64,000 bases of DNA from Chryseobacterium camelliae. Its GTDB lineage: Bacteria; Bacteroidota; Bacteroidia; Flavobacteriales; Weeksellaceae. This document shows positions 30,441 through 39,446 of the stretch, one piece after another; position 1 is the first letter of the stretch, and every line of letters begins with the position of its first letter. The stretch is taken from NCBI RefSeq assembly GCF_002770595.1, contig NZ_CP022986.1, positions 2,418,001 to 2,482,000 of the forward strand, in the 5' to 3' direction. Both the position numbers and the translations under genes were made by a program. The notes beneath the pieces are model-generated. The model had not been told where the DNA came from. It saw only the letters and a program-made list of their open reading frames with translations, and did not search any database.

Positions 30441-30473
30441 TAAAAAAACCACCTCTAATAAAGAGATGGTTTG
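30441..30473 (-). terminator. Terminator of the bamA-ompH operon
   Basis: On the minus strand ACCATCTCT, a five-base loop and AGAGGTGGT are followed by TTTTTTT. It lies 30 bases after the second ompH stop. Confidence 0.85.
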
Positions 30474-30500
30474 CTTTATAATATTTGTTAATTTCTGTAA

Positions 30501-31004
30501 TTATTGAATTCCTAATTCTTTTTTTACAGCTGCAGTAGCATCCGGACCGTTTTTGTAAACGAAAGCTGATGAATTTGCATCCATGATATAGTCATATCCG
30601 CTTGCTTTGGCTACTTTGCTTACTGCATCGTTAAGTTTTTTCTCGATTGGTTCGTAAGCCGCATCCTGCTTAGCTACAAAGTCTTTCTGTGCCTTGTCGT
30701 TCATCTGCTGAATTTCTTCACCCAGCTTCTTCATCTCAGCTTCTCTTGCTGCATTCTCATCTGCTGTTTTTTTAGGTGCTTCAGTCTGGTATTGCTGGAA
30801 TTTAGTTTGGGCAGCGTCTGCTTTTTTCTTAATTTCTGCCTGCTTGGCATCAAGGAAAGTTTTCAGGTCAGCATCTGCTTTTTTCTTTTCAGGCATTACA
30901 TTAAGAACACCTATAACGTCTAAAGTAGCAATTTTTTGAGCTTTTGCCATACCTACCGATACAACCATCATTACTGCTGCAAATAATACACTTAATTTTT
31001 TCAT
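30501..31004 (-). CDS. OmpH/Skp family periplasmic chaperone (second copy)
   Basis: 167 residues with a signal peptide (MKKLSVLFAAVMMVVSVGMA). After KIATLDVIGVLNVMPEKKKAD the protein is a long charged coiled coil (about 45-125), then a short beta edge with YDYIMDANSSAFVYKNG, the standard Skp arrangement of a trimeric jellyfish chaperone for unfolded outer-membrane proteins. It is the last gene of the porG-uppS-bamA-ompH-ompH operon, 67 bases after the first ompH gene. Both copies keep all parts, so a division of labour is likely rather than decay. Confidence 0.9.
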   Translation of the reverse strand: MKKLSVLFAAVMMVVSVGMAKAQKIATLDVIGVLNVMPEKKKADADLKTFLDAKQAEIKKKADAAQTKFQQYQTEAPKKTADENAAREAEMKKLGEEIQQMNDKAQKDFVAKQDAAYEPIEKKLNDAVSKVAKASGYDYIMDANSSAFVYKNGPDATAAVKKELGIQ

Positions 31005-31071
31005 AACTGGTAAAATAAATAATTTAATTTGTTTTTAGATTTAAAAATGCGGTAAAAGTTAATTCTAGCTT

Positions 31072-31620
31072 TTACTTTTTGTTATTAGTTTTTTCTTTTT
31101 TCTCTGTACCCTTTAACAGGACATCCAGAACTTTGTCTGTGTAGTCAAACCTTTTCTGAAGGAAAATAACATTCACGTTATTGCTTTTATCCAGGACAAT
31201 CCCTAAGCCATTCTTTTCAGACATGGTTTTGATGGCATTCCAGATCTGGTCCTGGAAAGGCTGAACAAGATTGGTCCTGAGCTTGGTAATTTCTCCCGTA
31301 GCTCCGAAACGCAGGCTGGTAGTTGTCTTGATGTTTTTTTCAAGATCCGTCACTTCCTTCTCCCTCAGCTTAAGCTGATCTCCTACCAGCAATACTTTTT
31401 CGTTTTCAAAGGCAGACCTTTTCTTCTCGTACTCTGACTGTAAACTCTGAAGCTCATTCTGCCAGGTATCAATCTGTGCATTCAGCCTTGCTTCTGCTTC
31501 TTTATACTGAGGCATCATGCCTAAGATGTATTCGGTATCCACCACACCAATTTTCTGGGCGTTGCCTAATCCGAAAAGCAAAAGTAAAGCGAACGTGAAA
31601 AGTATCTTTAGGTTTTTCAT
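31072..31620 (-). CDS. OmpH/Skp family periplasmic chaperone (first copy)
   Basis: 182 residues from ATG 31620 (MKNLKILFTFALLLLFGLGN), a signal peptide; the frame extends upstream into the end of bamA but without a better start. The head QKIGVVDTEYILGMMPQYKEAEA is followed by a coiled coil (about 40-120) and a C-terminal DKSNNVNVIFLQKRFDYTDKVLD segment. It lies five bases after the bamA stop. The role is to hold nascent outer-membrane proteins in the periplasm for BamA. It is somewhat longer than the second copy and ends in a lysine-rich tail. Confidence 0.9.
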   Translation of the reverse strand: MKNLKILFTFALLLLFGLGNAQKIGVVDTEYILGMMPQYKEAEARLNAQIDTWQNELQSLQSEYEKKRSAFENEKVLLVGDQLKLREKEVTDLEKNIKTTTSLRFGATGEITKLRTNLVQPFQDQIWNAIKTMSEKNGLGIVLDKSNNVNVIFLQKRFDYTDKVLDVLLKGTEKKEKTNNKK

Positions 31621-31625
31621 ATCTT

Positions 31626-34166
31626 TTATAATGACTGGTTCATCAAGAAATGGGTCTTCCATCCTGAAGGTTCTGTTCCAAGAACTGTTTTATCAAATCC
31701 ATACGCGAAGTCAAATCCGATAAGACCGAAGGCTCCCATGTAAACTCTAACCCCTACCCCGACTGATCTTTTGAGCTGGAAAGGATTATAGTTGCCCCAT
31801 GAATTCCATACGTTACCTCCTTCTGCGAAAGTAAGAGCATAAATTTTAGCCGTCTGGTTCAGTGATATCGGGTATCTTAATTCTAACGTAAATCTGTTAT
31901 AAATAGTACCTCCTCCTTTCTGTGTAATATCATCTACGGTACCTCCATACGTGGAAGCATTTTCATAACCTCTCAAAGGAATCAGTTCTCTACCGTCAAA
32001 TCTTCCTCCGAACAATCCTGTTCCCCCTACATAGAACCTTTCAAACGGAGGAGCTCCCAATTCTTTATTGTAGCCATCCATAAAGCCCATTTCGGCAGAA
32101 GACCTCAATACCAGCTTCCCTACGATTTCATTGTAGACATCCGCTTTGAACTTGATCTTGTAAAACTCCATCCACTTGTACTTGTCTGTCGGAGTCATGG
32201 TTGCATAATTCTTATTGCTGAACAATGAATAAGGAGGCGTCAGTTTTGCGGAAAGCTCTATATTGGAACCCGTAGTCGGGAATATAGGGTCAATCCCGGC
32301 AGAATTCCTCGTTAATCCAAGGTTGAGACTTAAGTTATTGGCGTTACCGTAATATTCTGTCGTATTACCGAATTCAAACGGATAGTTGCTGAAATTATAC
32401 TTCTGATACTGAAGCCCTGTGTATAGGAAGAAATAATCATCCGGCCACCTGAGCTGCTTGTTTAATCCTACGGATGCAGAAAAGATATTCAGCTTTTGTG
32501 CATTACCAGCACCGTCTGAATATTTTACCCTTGAATTATTGATGCTTACAGAAAGGGCTGTTGGTTTTGTTCCGAAAACCCAAGGTTCAGTAAATGAAAC
32601 CCCATAATTCTGGAAGTATTGTCCTGCCTGTGCCTGGATGGATAAAGTCTGCCCGTCTCCCTGAGGAACCGGTTTGAAGTCTTTAAATTTCAGGAAGTTT
32701 CTCAAAGAGAAATTGTTAAAGGTAAGCCCTAAAGTTCCGATAAAGCTGTTTCCACCATAACCGGCCTGTAACTGTACCTGTGAAGATCCTTTTTCTACAA
32801 GCTTCCAGTTGATGTTTACCGTATTATCTTGCTGATTGGGATCAATATCCTGCCCTATCTGCTGTGGATCAAAGAAAGACATTCCGGCAAGATCAAAGTA
32901 AGTTCTTTTGATATCACTTTTTGCAAAGAGATTTCCCGGTTTCGTTCTCAGTGCACGCAGAATAACGTGGTCATGGGTAGTTGTGTTACCCTGCCAGGTG
33001 ACTTTATTCCAGGTTGCTTTTTCTCCTTCATTGATACGGATTTCAAGGTTTACAGCATCTCCGTTGACAGATTTTTCCACCGGAATTACATTGGAAAACA
33101 GGTACCCGTTATTCATGTACATTGACTTAATATCAGAGTCATCTTCTTTTCCTCCGTCTTCCCCAACTTTTTTATTGAATCCTACCGCATCGTAAATATC
33201 CCCTTTTTTATATCCCAGCATTCTCTGGAGATAATCGGTAGGATATACGGTATTACCGGTAAAGGTGATGTCACCAATGTAATATTTCTTACCCTCGTTA
33301 AGCTTTACATTGATTTCGTAATTGTTTCTTTTATTCCTCCATACGGAATCAGAAACGATGGTTGCGTCCCTGTATCCTAATGAATTATAATAGTTGATCA
33401 GGTTTTGCTTGTCCTCCTGATATTTTTCTTCGATAAATTTAGACGGCTTCAGAATACCGCCGATGCCGAATCTCTTCTGTTTGGTCTCCTTGAAACCCTT
33501 CTTTCTGAGTTTTGCATCCGTTACGCTGTTGTTGCCCTCAAATTCGATATGATCGATTTTGACTTTTTTACCCTTTTCAACGTTGATCGTCCAGTCTACC
33601 AGAGACGGATCATTGGCATTTACTTTATCCTGAATGGTAATCTTGGCATCTGCAAACCCTTTCTTAACATATTCTTTAGGAATATTGGTCTTAAGGCTTG
33701 AAACAAGATTCTGGGTTATCTTCGTTCCAGGCTTAAGGTTATTATCTTTGGCAAGCTTTTCGTTCTTGGATTTCCCGATCCCTTTACCTGTAAATTTCAC
33801 TTCCCCAAGTTCTTTAAGATCCTGAAGATGAAATCTCAGTACTACAGTTTCTCCTTCAACACTCTGTACGTATACTTCAACTTCCGAAAAAGACTGTGTA
33901 TCCCAGAGTTTTTTGATGGCATTACTGATTTTCTGTCCCGGAATATCTACACTTTCACCTTTTGAAAGGCCTGTAAATCTCAGGATCTGAGCCGGTGTGT
34001 ATTTTTTCACCCCATCTACCACGATGTCTTTCAACGTGTATGTGCCTGTCTGGCTGTCTGCATGTACAGGATTATTGTTCACCTGTGTGCTGTCCTGCGG
34101 AGTTACCTGTCCATAAAAATGTGCAGAAGCAACAAACATAATGATGGGTAATAGTCTAAACTTCAT
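31626..34166 (-). CDS. bamA: Outer membrane protein assembly factor BamA
   Basis: 846 residues with a signal peptide (cut after FYGQ). Residues about 40-460 hold five POTRA domains: strands such as LKDIVVDGVKKYTPAQILRFTG, VKIDHIEFEGNNSV and KKYYIGDITFTGNT mark their starts. The barrel covers about 480-846, with the conserved VRGF-type region read here as GGRFDGRELIPLRGYENAS near 690, and the C-terminal strand LGTEPSGWKTHFLMNQ. It folds and inserts outer-membrane proteins. Its place after uppS and before two Skp genes is the conserved Bacteroidota order. Confidence 0.95.
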   Translation of the reverse strand: MKFRLLPIIMFVASAHFYGQVTPQDSTQVNNNPVHADSQTGTYTLKDIVVDGVKKYTPAQILRFTGLSKGESVDIPGQKISNAIKKLWDTQSFSEVEVYVQSVEGETVVLRFHLQDLKELGEVKFTGKGIGKSKNEKLAKDNNLKPGTKITQNLVSSLKTNIPKEYVKKGFADAKITIQDKVNANDPSLVDWTINVEKGKKVKIDHIEFEGNNSVTDAKLRKKGFKETKQKRFGIGGILKPSKFIEEKYQEDKQNLINYYNSLGYRDATIVSDSVWRNKRNNYEINVKLNEGKKYYIGDITFTGNTVYPTDYLQRMLGYKKGDIYDAVGFNKKVGEDGGKEDDSDIKSMYMNNGYLFSNVIPVEKSVNGDAVNLEIRINEGEKATWNKVTWQGNTTTHDHVILRALRTKPGNLFAKSDIKRTYFDLAGMSFFDPQQIGQDIDPNQQDNTVNINWKLVEKGSSQVQLQAGYGGNSFIGTLGLTFNNFSLRNFLKFKDFKPVPQGDGQTLSIQAQAGQYFQNYGVSFTEPWVFGTKPTALSVSINNSRVKYSDGAGNAQKLNIFSASVGLNKQLRWPDDYFFLYTGLQYQKYNFSNYPFEFGNTTEYYGNANNLSLNLGLTRNSAGIDPIFPTTGSNIELSAKLTPPYSLFSNKNYATMTPTDKYKWMEFYKIKFKADVYNEIVGKLVLRSSAEMGFMDGYNKELGAPPFERFYVGGTGLFGGRFDGRELIPLRGYENASTYGGTVDDITQKGGGTIYNRFTLELRYPISLNQTAKIYALTFAEGGNVWNSWGNYNPFQLKRSVGVGVRVYMGAFGLIGFDFAYGFDKTVLGTEPSGWKTHFLMNQSL

Positions 34167-34193
34167 TTTATCGTAGTCTTTCTTTTCTTAATG

Positions 34194-34943
34194 TTACTGA
34201 ATCTTTATTTGTTCACCGGTCATGCCGTATCTTCTTTCCTTATTCTGATAATCAACAATACACTGGAAGAAGATATCTTTTGTAAAATCCGGCCATAGAA
34301 CATTTAAAAACTGCAGTTCTGCATAGGCGATCTGCCAAAGGAGGAAGTTGCTTATTCTCACTTCACCACTGGTTCTTATCAATAAGTCAACTGGGGGGAA
34401 ATCTTTTGTATAAAGATAATTTTCGAATAATTTTTCATCAATACTTTCAACATCCACTTTGCCTTCCTTTACATCGGCGCTTATGTTTTTTACGGCATTC
34501 AGTATTTCTTTCTGGGAGCCATAACTTATGGCCAATACCAAATTGCCTTTTGTGTTTTCTTTTGTAAGTTCTGTAACCCGAAGCAATTGGTCTTTGACCA
34601 AAGGTGGCAATTTATCAAGATCACCAATCACATGCATTCTTAATCCTTTACTGAAAATTTCATCGGCCTCCAGAAGCAATGTCTCTGTAAGCAGATTCAT
34701 TAAAGTGCTTACTTCATTGCTCGGACGGTTCCAGTTTTCTGATGAAAAAGTATAAAGGGTAAGATAAGGAATGTTTACCTCATTACATGCATTGATGGCA
34801 TTCCTTACGGCATCAATGGCATTCTTATGACCAAAAGTCCTCTCTTCACCACGCGATTTTGCCCATCTTCCGTTACCATCCATAATAATGGCAACATGTT
34901 TCGGTAAATTCTCAGAATCTATTTTATCTTTAATCAACGACAT
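34194..34943 (-). CDS. uppS: Isoprenyl transferase (undecaprenyl diphosphate synthase)
   Basis: 249 residues from ATG 34943 (MSLIKDKIDSENLPKHVAII); the longer frame begins with TTG inside porG. The cis-prenyltransferase marks are MDGNGRWAKSRG with catalytic Asp22, the FGHKNA segment, LYTFSSENWNRP and LLIRTSGEVRISNFLLWQ followed by AYAE. It adds isoprenyl units to farnesyl diphosphate at the membrane face, making the C55 carrier for peptidoglycan and O-antigen. It starts four bases after the porG stop and ends 27 bases before bamA. Confidence 0.95.
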   Translation of the reverse strand: MSLIKDKIDSENLPKHVAIIMDGNGRWAKSRGEERTFGHKNAIDAVRNAINACNEVNIPYLTLYTFSSENWNRPSNEVSTLMNLLTETLLLEADEIFSKGLRMHVIGDLDKLPPLVKDQLLRVTELTKENTKGNLVLAISYGSQKEILNAVKNISADVKEGKVDVESIDEKLFENYLYTKDFPPVDLLIRTSGEVRISNFLLWQIAYAELQFLNVLWPDFTKDIFFQCIVDYQNKERRYGMTGEQIKIQ

Positions 34944-34947
34944 ATCA

Positions 34948-35844
34948 CTAATCACAATAACATGGAGGTCTTCCAAAGGAATAGGTAAGTCCGAGGCTTA
35001 CGGTATTCATCCAGTCCCTGGATTCCTGATCTCCAATATTTCTATCTCCTATAAATTTAGCCTCTCTTTCTTTGGATACCACGTAATAAGCTCCCGACTG
35101 CAATAAAGACCCACCGGTTGAAGGGTTCAGGATATCTCCGTTATAGGTAGACACCACATCTTTTCTCAGTACTTTGCTGTAATCCAGCTGGTCTGTAAAT
35201 GCATATCTGAACATTGCTTCTGCAAAGATAGCCCAGTTATGATTGAACTTATACTTGAGGCCTACACCAAAAGGCACATGCATTACCGTTTTCTTCACTG
35301 TGGAATATACGGGAGTGGTGGTAAAGTCCAGTTCATTGATCGGCGCCTGGGCAACTCCGTCTGCATCTCTTCTGTAATCATTAACCAGGGTAGCCTTAGG
35401 AGCATCAAACACCAGCCCTCCTACCCCGGCAAAAATATAAGGGCTTACCAAGCCTCTTTCCTGCTCATTGTTAACCGGGAAAAAATTGTATTCAAACATC
35501 AAGCTAGCTTCATATACATTGTTCTTCCCGAAAGAATTTCTTGCTCTTCTGTAATCCTCTTTTGCCGCCTTATCACTGAACTGCACCTGATTGTATCCAA
35601 GATCTAATCTGACAGTCTGATAAGGATTAAAATTAAAACGATATAATAACCCTCCGTAAAACGGAACTCCCCAATCTGAGGTTCTGCTTAAATCCAACGG
35701 CTTTTGTAAAATATAATTTGTCCTTCCTACATCTCCCACCAGGTTACTCATACCCAGACGAACTCCCAATTCGTTTCTTTGTGCTTTTACGCTTACCACA
35801 GTCCCCAGGGCGGCAAGGAAGCTAAACAATAGTTTTTTATTCAT
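34948..35844 (-). CDS. porG: PorG-like outer membrane protein (DUF6089), type IX secretion
   Basis: 298 residues from ATG 35844 (MNKKLLFSFLAALGTVVSVK), cut before QRNELGVRLG; the longer frame begins with a TTG. The mature part is an eight-strand-type barrel (QTVRLDLGYNQVQF, SLMFEYNFFPV, VSPYIFAGVGGLVF, VPFGVGLKYKFNHNW). DUF6089 proteins upstream of uppS-bamA-ompH are the orthologues of PorG, an outer-membrane part of the type IX secretion system that contacts PorK/PorN. The secreted protein with a type IX sorting tail at 46.7-50.3 kb is a possible client. A -7-like TATATTTG lies at 35894-35887. Confidence 0.82.
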   Translation of the reverse strand: MNKKLLFSFLAALGTVVSVKAQRNELGVRLGMSNLVGDVGRTNYILQKPLDLSRTSDWGVPFYGGLLYRFNFNPYQTVRLDLGYNQVQFSDKAAKEDYRRARNSFGKNNVYEASLMFEYNFFPVNNEQERGLVSPYIFAGVGGLVFDAPKATLVNDYRRDADGVAQAPINELDFTTTPVYSTVKKTVMHVPFGVGLKYKFNHNWAIFAEAMFRYAFTDQLDYSKVLRKDVVSTYNGDILNPSTGGSLLQSGAYYVVSKEREAKFIGDRNIGDQESRDWMNTVSLGLTYSFGRPPCYCD

Positions 35845-36027
35845 AAAAGAATATGGATTTATGGTTATATTCAATTTTAATTTTTGCAAATATAAAACAT
35901 TTTTATATTAATGATTATCTTAATGTTTAGTTAAAAATAAACAAAAAAATATAATTTGTTATAAAGTAAACGGCAAACTGCTGAATTTATTCTTTTTTCA
36001 TCAGATTCATCAATTTCAATACGCAAT

Positions 36028-36050
36028 AAACCCCCATCACATGAGGGTTT
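36028..36050 (-). terminator. Terminator after the tyrosine kinase gene
   Basis: On the minus strand AAACCCTCATGTG and a GGGGGTTT arm follow the kinase stop by eight bases. It ends the wecA/wza/wzc series. Confidence 0.65.
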
Positions 36051-36057
36051 AACGCAT

Positions 36058-38550
36058 TTACTTTCTAAATATTGTCTTTACTTTATTTCTAATTCTGATG
36101 AGGAGCGGCTCTTTATAATTTTTGTCTTCATCAAAATAACCATAACCATAACCGTAACCATACCCGTAGCCGTAGCCGTAACCATACCCTTGTTTTGTAT
36201 TATAATCGTTATATACAATACCCAAATGCTTCACTTCCCCTTCGTGGTACTTTTCCGTAATCATCTTCAGCATATACTTCTCGGTATATTCATGGCGCAC
36301 AACATATATATTGGCATCCGAATACTTCATCAGCTCAAATGAATCGGCAACCAGACCTACCGGAGGAGAATCTATAACAATAAAATCATATCTCTTTTTA
36401 AGCTCTTCAATGAACTTCACGTTTCTTTCGCTCATCAGGAGCTCAGAAGGATTAGGCGGTATCGGTCCTGAAGTAGCAACATCCAGGTTGGCCACTCTGG
36501 TTTTGTTGATGATCTGGTCGATCGTTACCTCACCGGTCAGATAATTGGAAATCCCGTATTGATTATCAATTTTAAAATCTCCGAAGATTTTCGGTTTCCT
36601 GAGGTCCATTCCTAATAAAATGGTTTTCTTATCACTTAATCCAAGCACCGAAGCAAGGTTGATCGAGATATATGTTTTCCCTTCACCACCGATGGATGAA
36701 GTAATCAGTACTACTTTGCTCTGGTTATTTTCACCCGACAGGAACCTCATATTGGCCCTGATCCCCCTGAAGGCCTCGGAGACAGATGATTTCGGCTGTT
36801 CCAGAACGGTCAGCATGTTGTCATTGTTATTATTACCTATCACACCCAGAAGAGGAATCCGAGTTGCATTAAGCATCTCTTTAATATTCCTGATCTTATT
36901 ATCAAGCACTTCACCGGCAGCAATAAGGAACAAAGGAAGGAGCAATAACCCTCCTATGATCACCATCTTGGTTCCTTTAATATTGGGTGCAATCGGAAGC
37001 TGGCCTACGTTCTTCGCAGGGTCGATTACAGTGATATCGGACTGATTGGTAGCCAGCTTCATCTGGGTTTCATTCTGTCTTCCCAATAAACTGTTGTACG
37101 TAGCCTCAATCATGTTGTATCCTCTTTCCGCATCAAGGTATTTCCTCTGCTTTTCAGGATAAGATGTCATATTAGCATTGGCTTCGGCTACTTTCTCGTT
37201 GATTTTGTTGATTTCGGAATTATATCTATTGTAATAATTGCCTAACATTCCTGAGGATCCCGTTTTAGCCTCCCTGATCTGCCTGTTAATCTCAAGCATC
37301 GGCTCGGAACCGGGTGTATAAATGGTCGAGAGTTCCCTTCTTTTCTCATATAATGCTTTAAGCTCAGCCACTGTGGCCCCGAACATTCCATCTTCAAACC
37401 CCGCAGCATTCGTGCTGATCATGTTATTGAAATTCTGAGACTCTATTGTATTCCTTATTCTGTTCAGTGAATTGAGCTTACTTACCAAATCCGCTTTCTT
37501 TGCTTCGAGATCTTTGATTTCTGTCAGCGTTTTTTCATCCCTGTCCTTAATATCGTAGAGCTGCTCACTGGTTTTAAGATAGTTAAGATAGTTTGCACTG
37601 GAATCAAGTTTTTTCCTGATATTATCTAAGTTATCTTTAAGATAGATTTCGGTATTCTTGTCTACCGTCATTCTGTCTGCCAGCCTTTTTTTCTGCAGCT
37701 GCCCTACTGATTTGTTAAGGAAATTAACCGTGCTGTTAAGATTATATCCTGTTTTGGTAATAATCATAATGGTATTAATCTCTTTATCAAACTCAACTCC
37801 TATGGTAGAAACAATATCATTCACCATCTGATTGACGGTCGAAAGATTTACAATGATATTCGTAAGCCTGATTTTTGGTTCCAGGGTATTTTTAACCAGC
37901 CTGAACTTTAAGTTTGGAGAAGTATACCATTCACCTACTTTTATAACTTTATTCTGAGGCCTTGCGTAAGGCTGCACATTCTGGAATCCTTCATACTGAT
38001 AATTGTAAAGATTGGTGGTTTCTCCTTCTTCCGGCAGAACAACTTCATAAGTCCCGTTAGATTTGGGGATTAGCGTAATAGGATAATTAACCTGCTGCAG
38101 ATGTGTTCTGTCTATCTCTAAAAACACGGGGGAATCATCTTTGTCCAGGTAAGTAGACTTGATCATTCCTTTCGTAGAATAATTAACGAACAGATCCAGT
38201 TCCTTGACCAGGAATTCATTATGGGATCTGGACAGAAGCATCTTTTTGAGATACACTCCATCCTGATTTCCTCCCTGTCCCCATATAAAATTGATGGACT
38301 GATTGGGTGTAAAATAGCTTGCCGTATTATTGGAAACGCTTAATGATAAATTAGAGGCATAGATGTTCTGTGCATAATACTTCCCATAAACCCAGGAAAT
38401 CACGTATCCTGCCAGGAACATCATTAAAAACCAGTACCAGTTTCTCAGAAGCCTCCTGATGAAATGCTCAGCATCAAATAAAGCAAAATTGCCGTATTTC
38501 TCTTTCTGAGCATCATTTCGTTCTACTTTGGAATTCTTTTCCGGAATCAT
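36058..38550 (-). CDS. Wzc-like polysaccharide co-polymerase and tyrosine autokinase
   Basis: 830 residues. An N-terminal membrane segment (about 38-58) and a second one (about 527-547) frame a large periplasmic coiled-coil domain, as in Wzz/Wzc proteins. The cytoplasmic BY-kinase has Walker A SSIGGEGKT (618-626), Walker A' LLGMDLRKP (645-653) and Walker B FIVIDSPP (723-730). It ends with a cluster of nine tyrosines, GYGYG..., at 789-805, the usual autophosphorylation site. It sets chain length and export of capsule or exopolysaccharide with the Wza-like lipoprotein whose gene lies two bases upstream. The DNA of the Tyr cluster is a hexanucleotide repeat. Confidence 0.93.
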   Translation of the reverse strand: MIPEKNSKVERNDAQKEKYGNFALFDAEHFIRRLLRNWYWFLMMFLAGYVISWVYGKYYAQNIYASNLSLSVSNNTASYFTPNQSINFIWGQGGNQDGVYLKKMLLSRSHNEFLVKELDLFVNYSTKGMIKSTYLDKDDSPVFLEIDRTHLQQVNYPITLIPKSNGTYEVVLPEEGETTNLYNYQYEGFQNVQPYARPQNKVIKVGEWYTSPNLKFRLVKNTLEPKIRLTNIIVNLSTVNQMVNDIVSTIGVEFDKEINTIMIITKTGYNLNSTVNFLNKSVGQLQKKRLADRMTVDKNTEIYLKDNLDNIRKKLDSSANYLNYLKTSEQLYDIKDRDEKTLTEIKDLEAKKADLVSKLNSLNRIRNTIESQNFNNMISTNAAGFEDGMFGATVAELKALYEKRRELSTIYTPGSEPMLEINRQIREAKTGSSGMLGNYYNRYNSEINKINEKVAEANANMTSYPEKQRKYLDAERGYNMIEATYNSLLGRQNETQMKLATNQSDITVIDPAKNVGQLPIAPNIKGTKMVIIGGLLLLPLFLIAAGEVLDNKIRNIKEMLNATRIPLLGVIGNNNNDNMLTVLEQPKSSVSEAFRGIRANMRFLSGENNQSKVVLITSSIGGEGKTYISINLASVLGLSDKKTILLGMDLRKPKIFGDFKIDNQYGISNYLTGEVTIDQIINKTRVANLDVATSGPIPPNPSELLMSERNVKFIEELKKRYDFIVIDSPPVGLVADSFELMKYSDANIYVVRHEYTEKYMLKMITEKYHEGEVKHLGIVYNDYNTKQGYGYGYGYGYGYGYGYGYFDEDKNYKEPLLIRIRNKVKTIFRK
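36136..36188. repeat. Hexanucleotide repeat coding the YG cluster
   Basis: Nine units of the form ACC(A/G)TA or GCCGTA on the plus strand encode alternating Tyr-Gly (codons TAC/TAT then GGT/GGC) on the minus strand. Gains or losses of a unit keep the frame and change the number of tyrosines. Confidence 0.85.
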
Positions 38551-38552
38551 GG

Positions 38553-39413
38553 TTATAGGTTTTTAAGAAGTAGATAAATAGATAATGCCGTAGTAATTAC
38601 TGAAACGCCTGTTGTCAAGGTCTGTATCGGATCCTTTCCGAATCCGTTCAGGCTTTTCGCCCTTGTATTGAGGTAGATTTCATCTCCATTCTGTACATAA
38701 TAGTAAGGGGAATTCATCAAGTCCTCACGGGTAAGGTCAATCTGAGCAATTTTGATCCCTTCAGGCAGCTTTCTGTGAATAACGATATTTTTCCTGTCAA
38801 CGGTACGGTTCAGTCCGCCATTCATAGCCAGGGCTTCTGTAATGGTAAGGGTATTTTTATGGGCTACCTTTTCTCCTGAAACTCCTATGGTTTCAATATC
38901 TCCTAAAATATAATAGGTAATCCCGTTGGTATTCAGCCTTACCTCAGATTTTCCCTGCTGGAAGTTTTCGTTTACTTTTTCCTGAATCTCTTTGGCAACT
39001 TCATCTATTGTCCTTCCTTCTGCTTTAATGTAGCCGATACCAAAAACGTTAATATCCCCGTTAGATTCTACTTTAAGGCCATTGAAATAGAAATTAATGT
39101 TTCCTCCCATTCCTGAGCCAGAGGCACTCATAGCACCTCCAACAGCATTATTGACTCCGGCACCTCCGGATCCCCCTGAGGTGTTCAGGGAAGAATAAAA
39201 CTGGGCTGCATCCCCCTTGGGAGTGGTTATGATATTAAGGTTCAGAATATCATTTTTAGTAATTCTGTAAATCGGAATATTGTAAGGAACAAGGCCTTCT
39301 TCATTAATAACAAGGCTTTCGTTAGGCTGCAGATATCTTACTTCTTTCGTAGTAATACAGGAAGTAAGCATACATGAAACCAGGAGTAGGAACAAATACT
39401 TATAATTTTTCAT
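38553..39413 (-). CDS. Wza-like polysaccharide export lipoprotein
   Basis: 286 residues. The lipobox LTSC at 16-19 anchors it in the outer membrane. After it come the PES motif region (PYNIPIYRITKNDILNLNIITT) and SLBB-type beta-grasp strands (IKAEGRTIDEVAKEIQEKV; LGDIETIGVSGEKVAHKNTLTIT). A Gly/Ser-rich loop (SGGSGGAGVN, SASGSGMGGN) of about 35 residues sits between strands. A hydrophobic C-terminal helix (VSVITTALSIYLLL) could insert in the membrane. It forms the outer-membrane channel for polysaccharide export. The Wzc gene starts two bases after its stop. Confidence 0.9.
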   Translation of the reverse strand: MKNYKYLFLLLVSCMLTSCITTKEVRYLQPNESLVINEEGLVPYNIPIYRITKNDILNLNIITTPKGDAAQFYSSLNTSGGSGGAGVNNAVGGAMSASGSGMGGNINFYFNGLKVESNGDINVFGIGYIKAEGRTIDEVAKEIQEKVNENFQQGKSEVRLNTNGITYYILGDIETIGVSGEKVAHKNTLTITEALAMNGGLNRTVDRKNIVIHRKLPEGIKIAQIDLTREDLMNSPYYYVQNGDEIYLNTRAKSLNGFGKDPIQTLTTGVSVITTALSIYLLLKNL

Positions 39414-39446
39414 TATTTTTTTTCAATTGTTTGCAAAAATAAAAAT

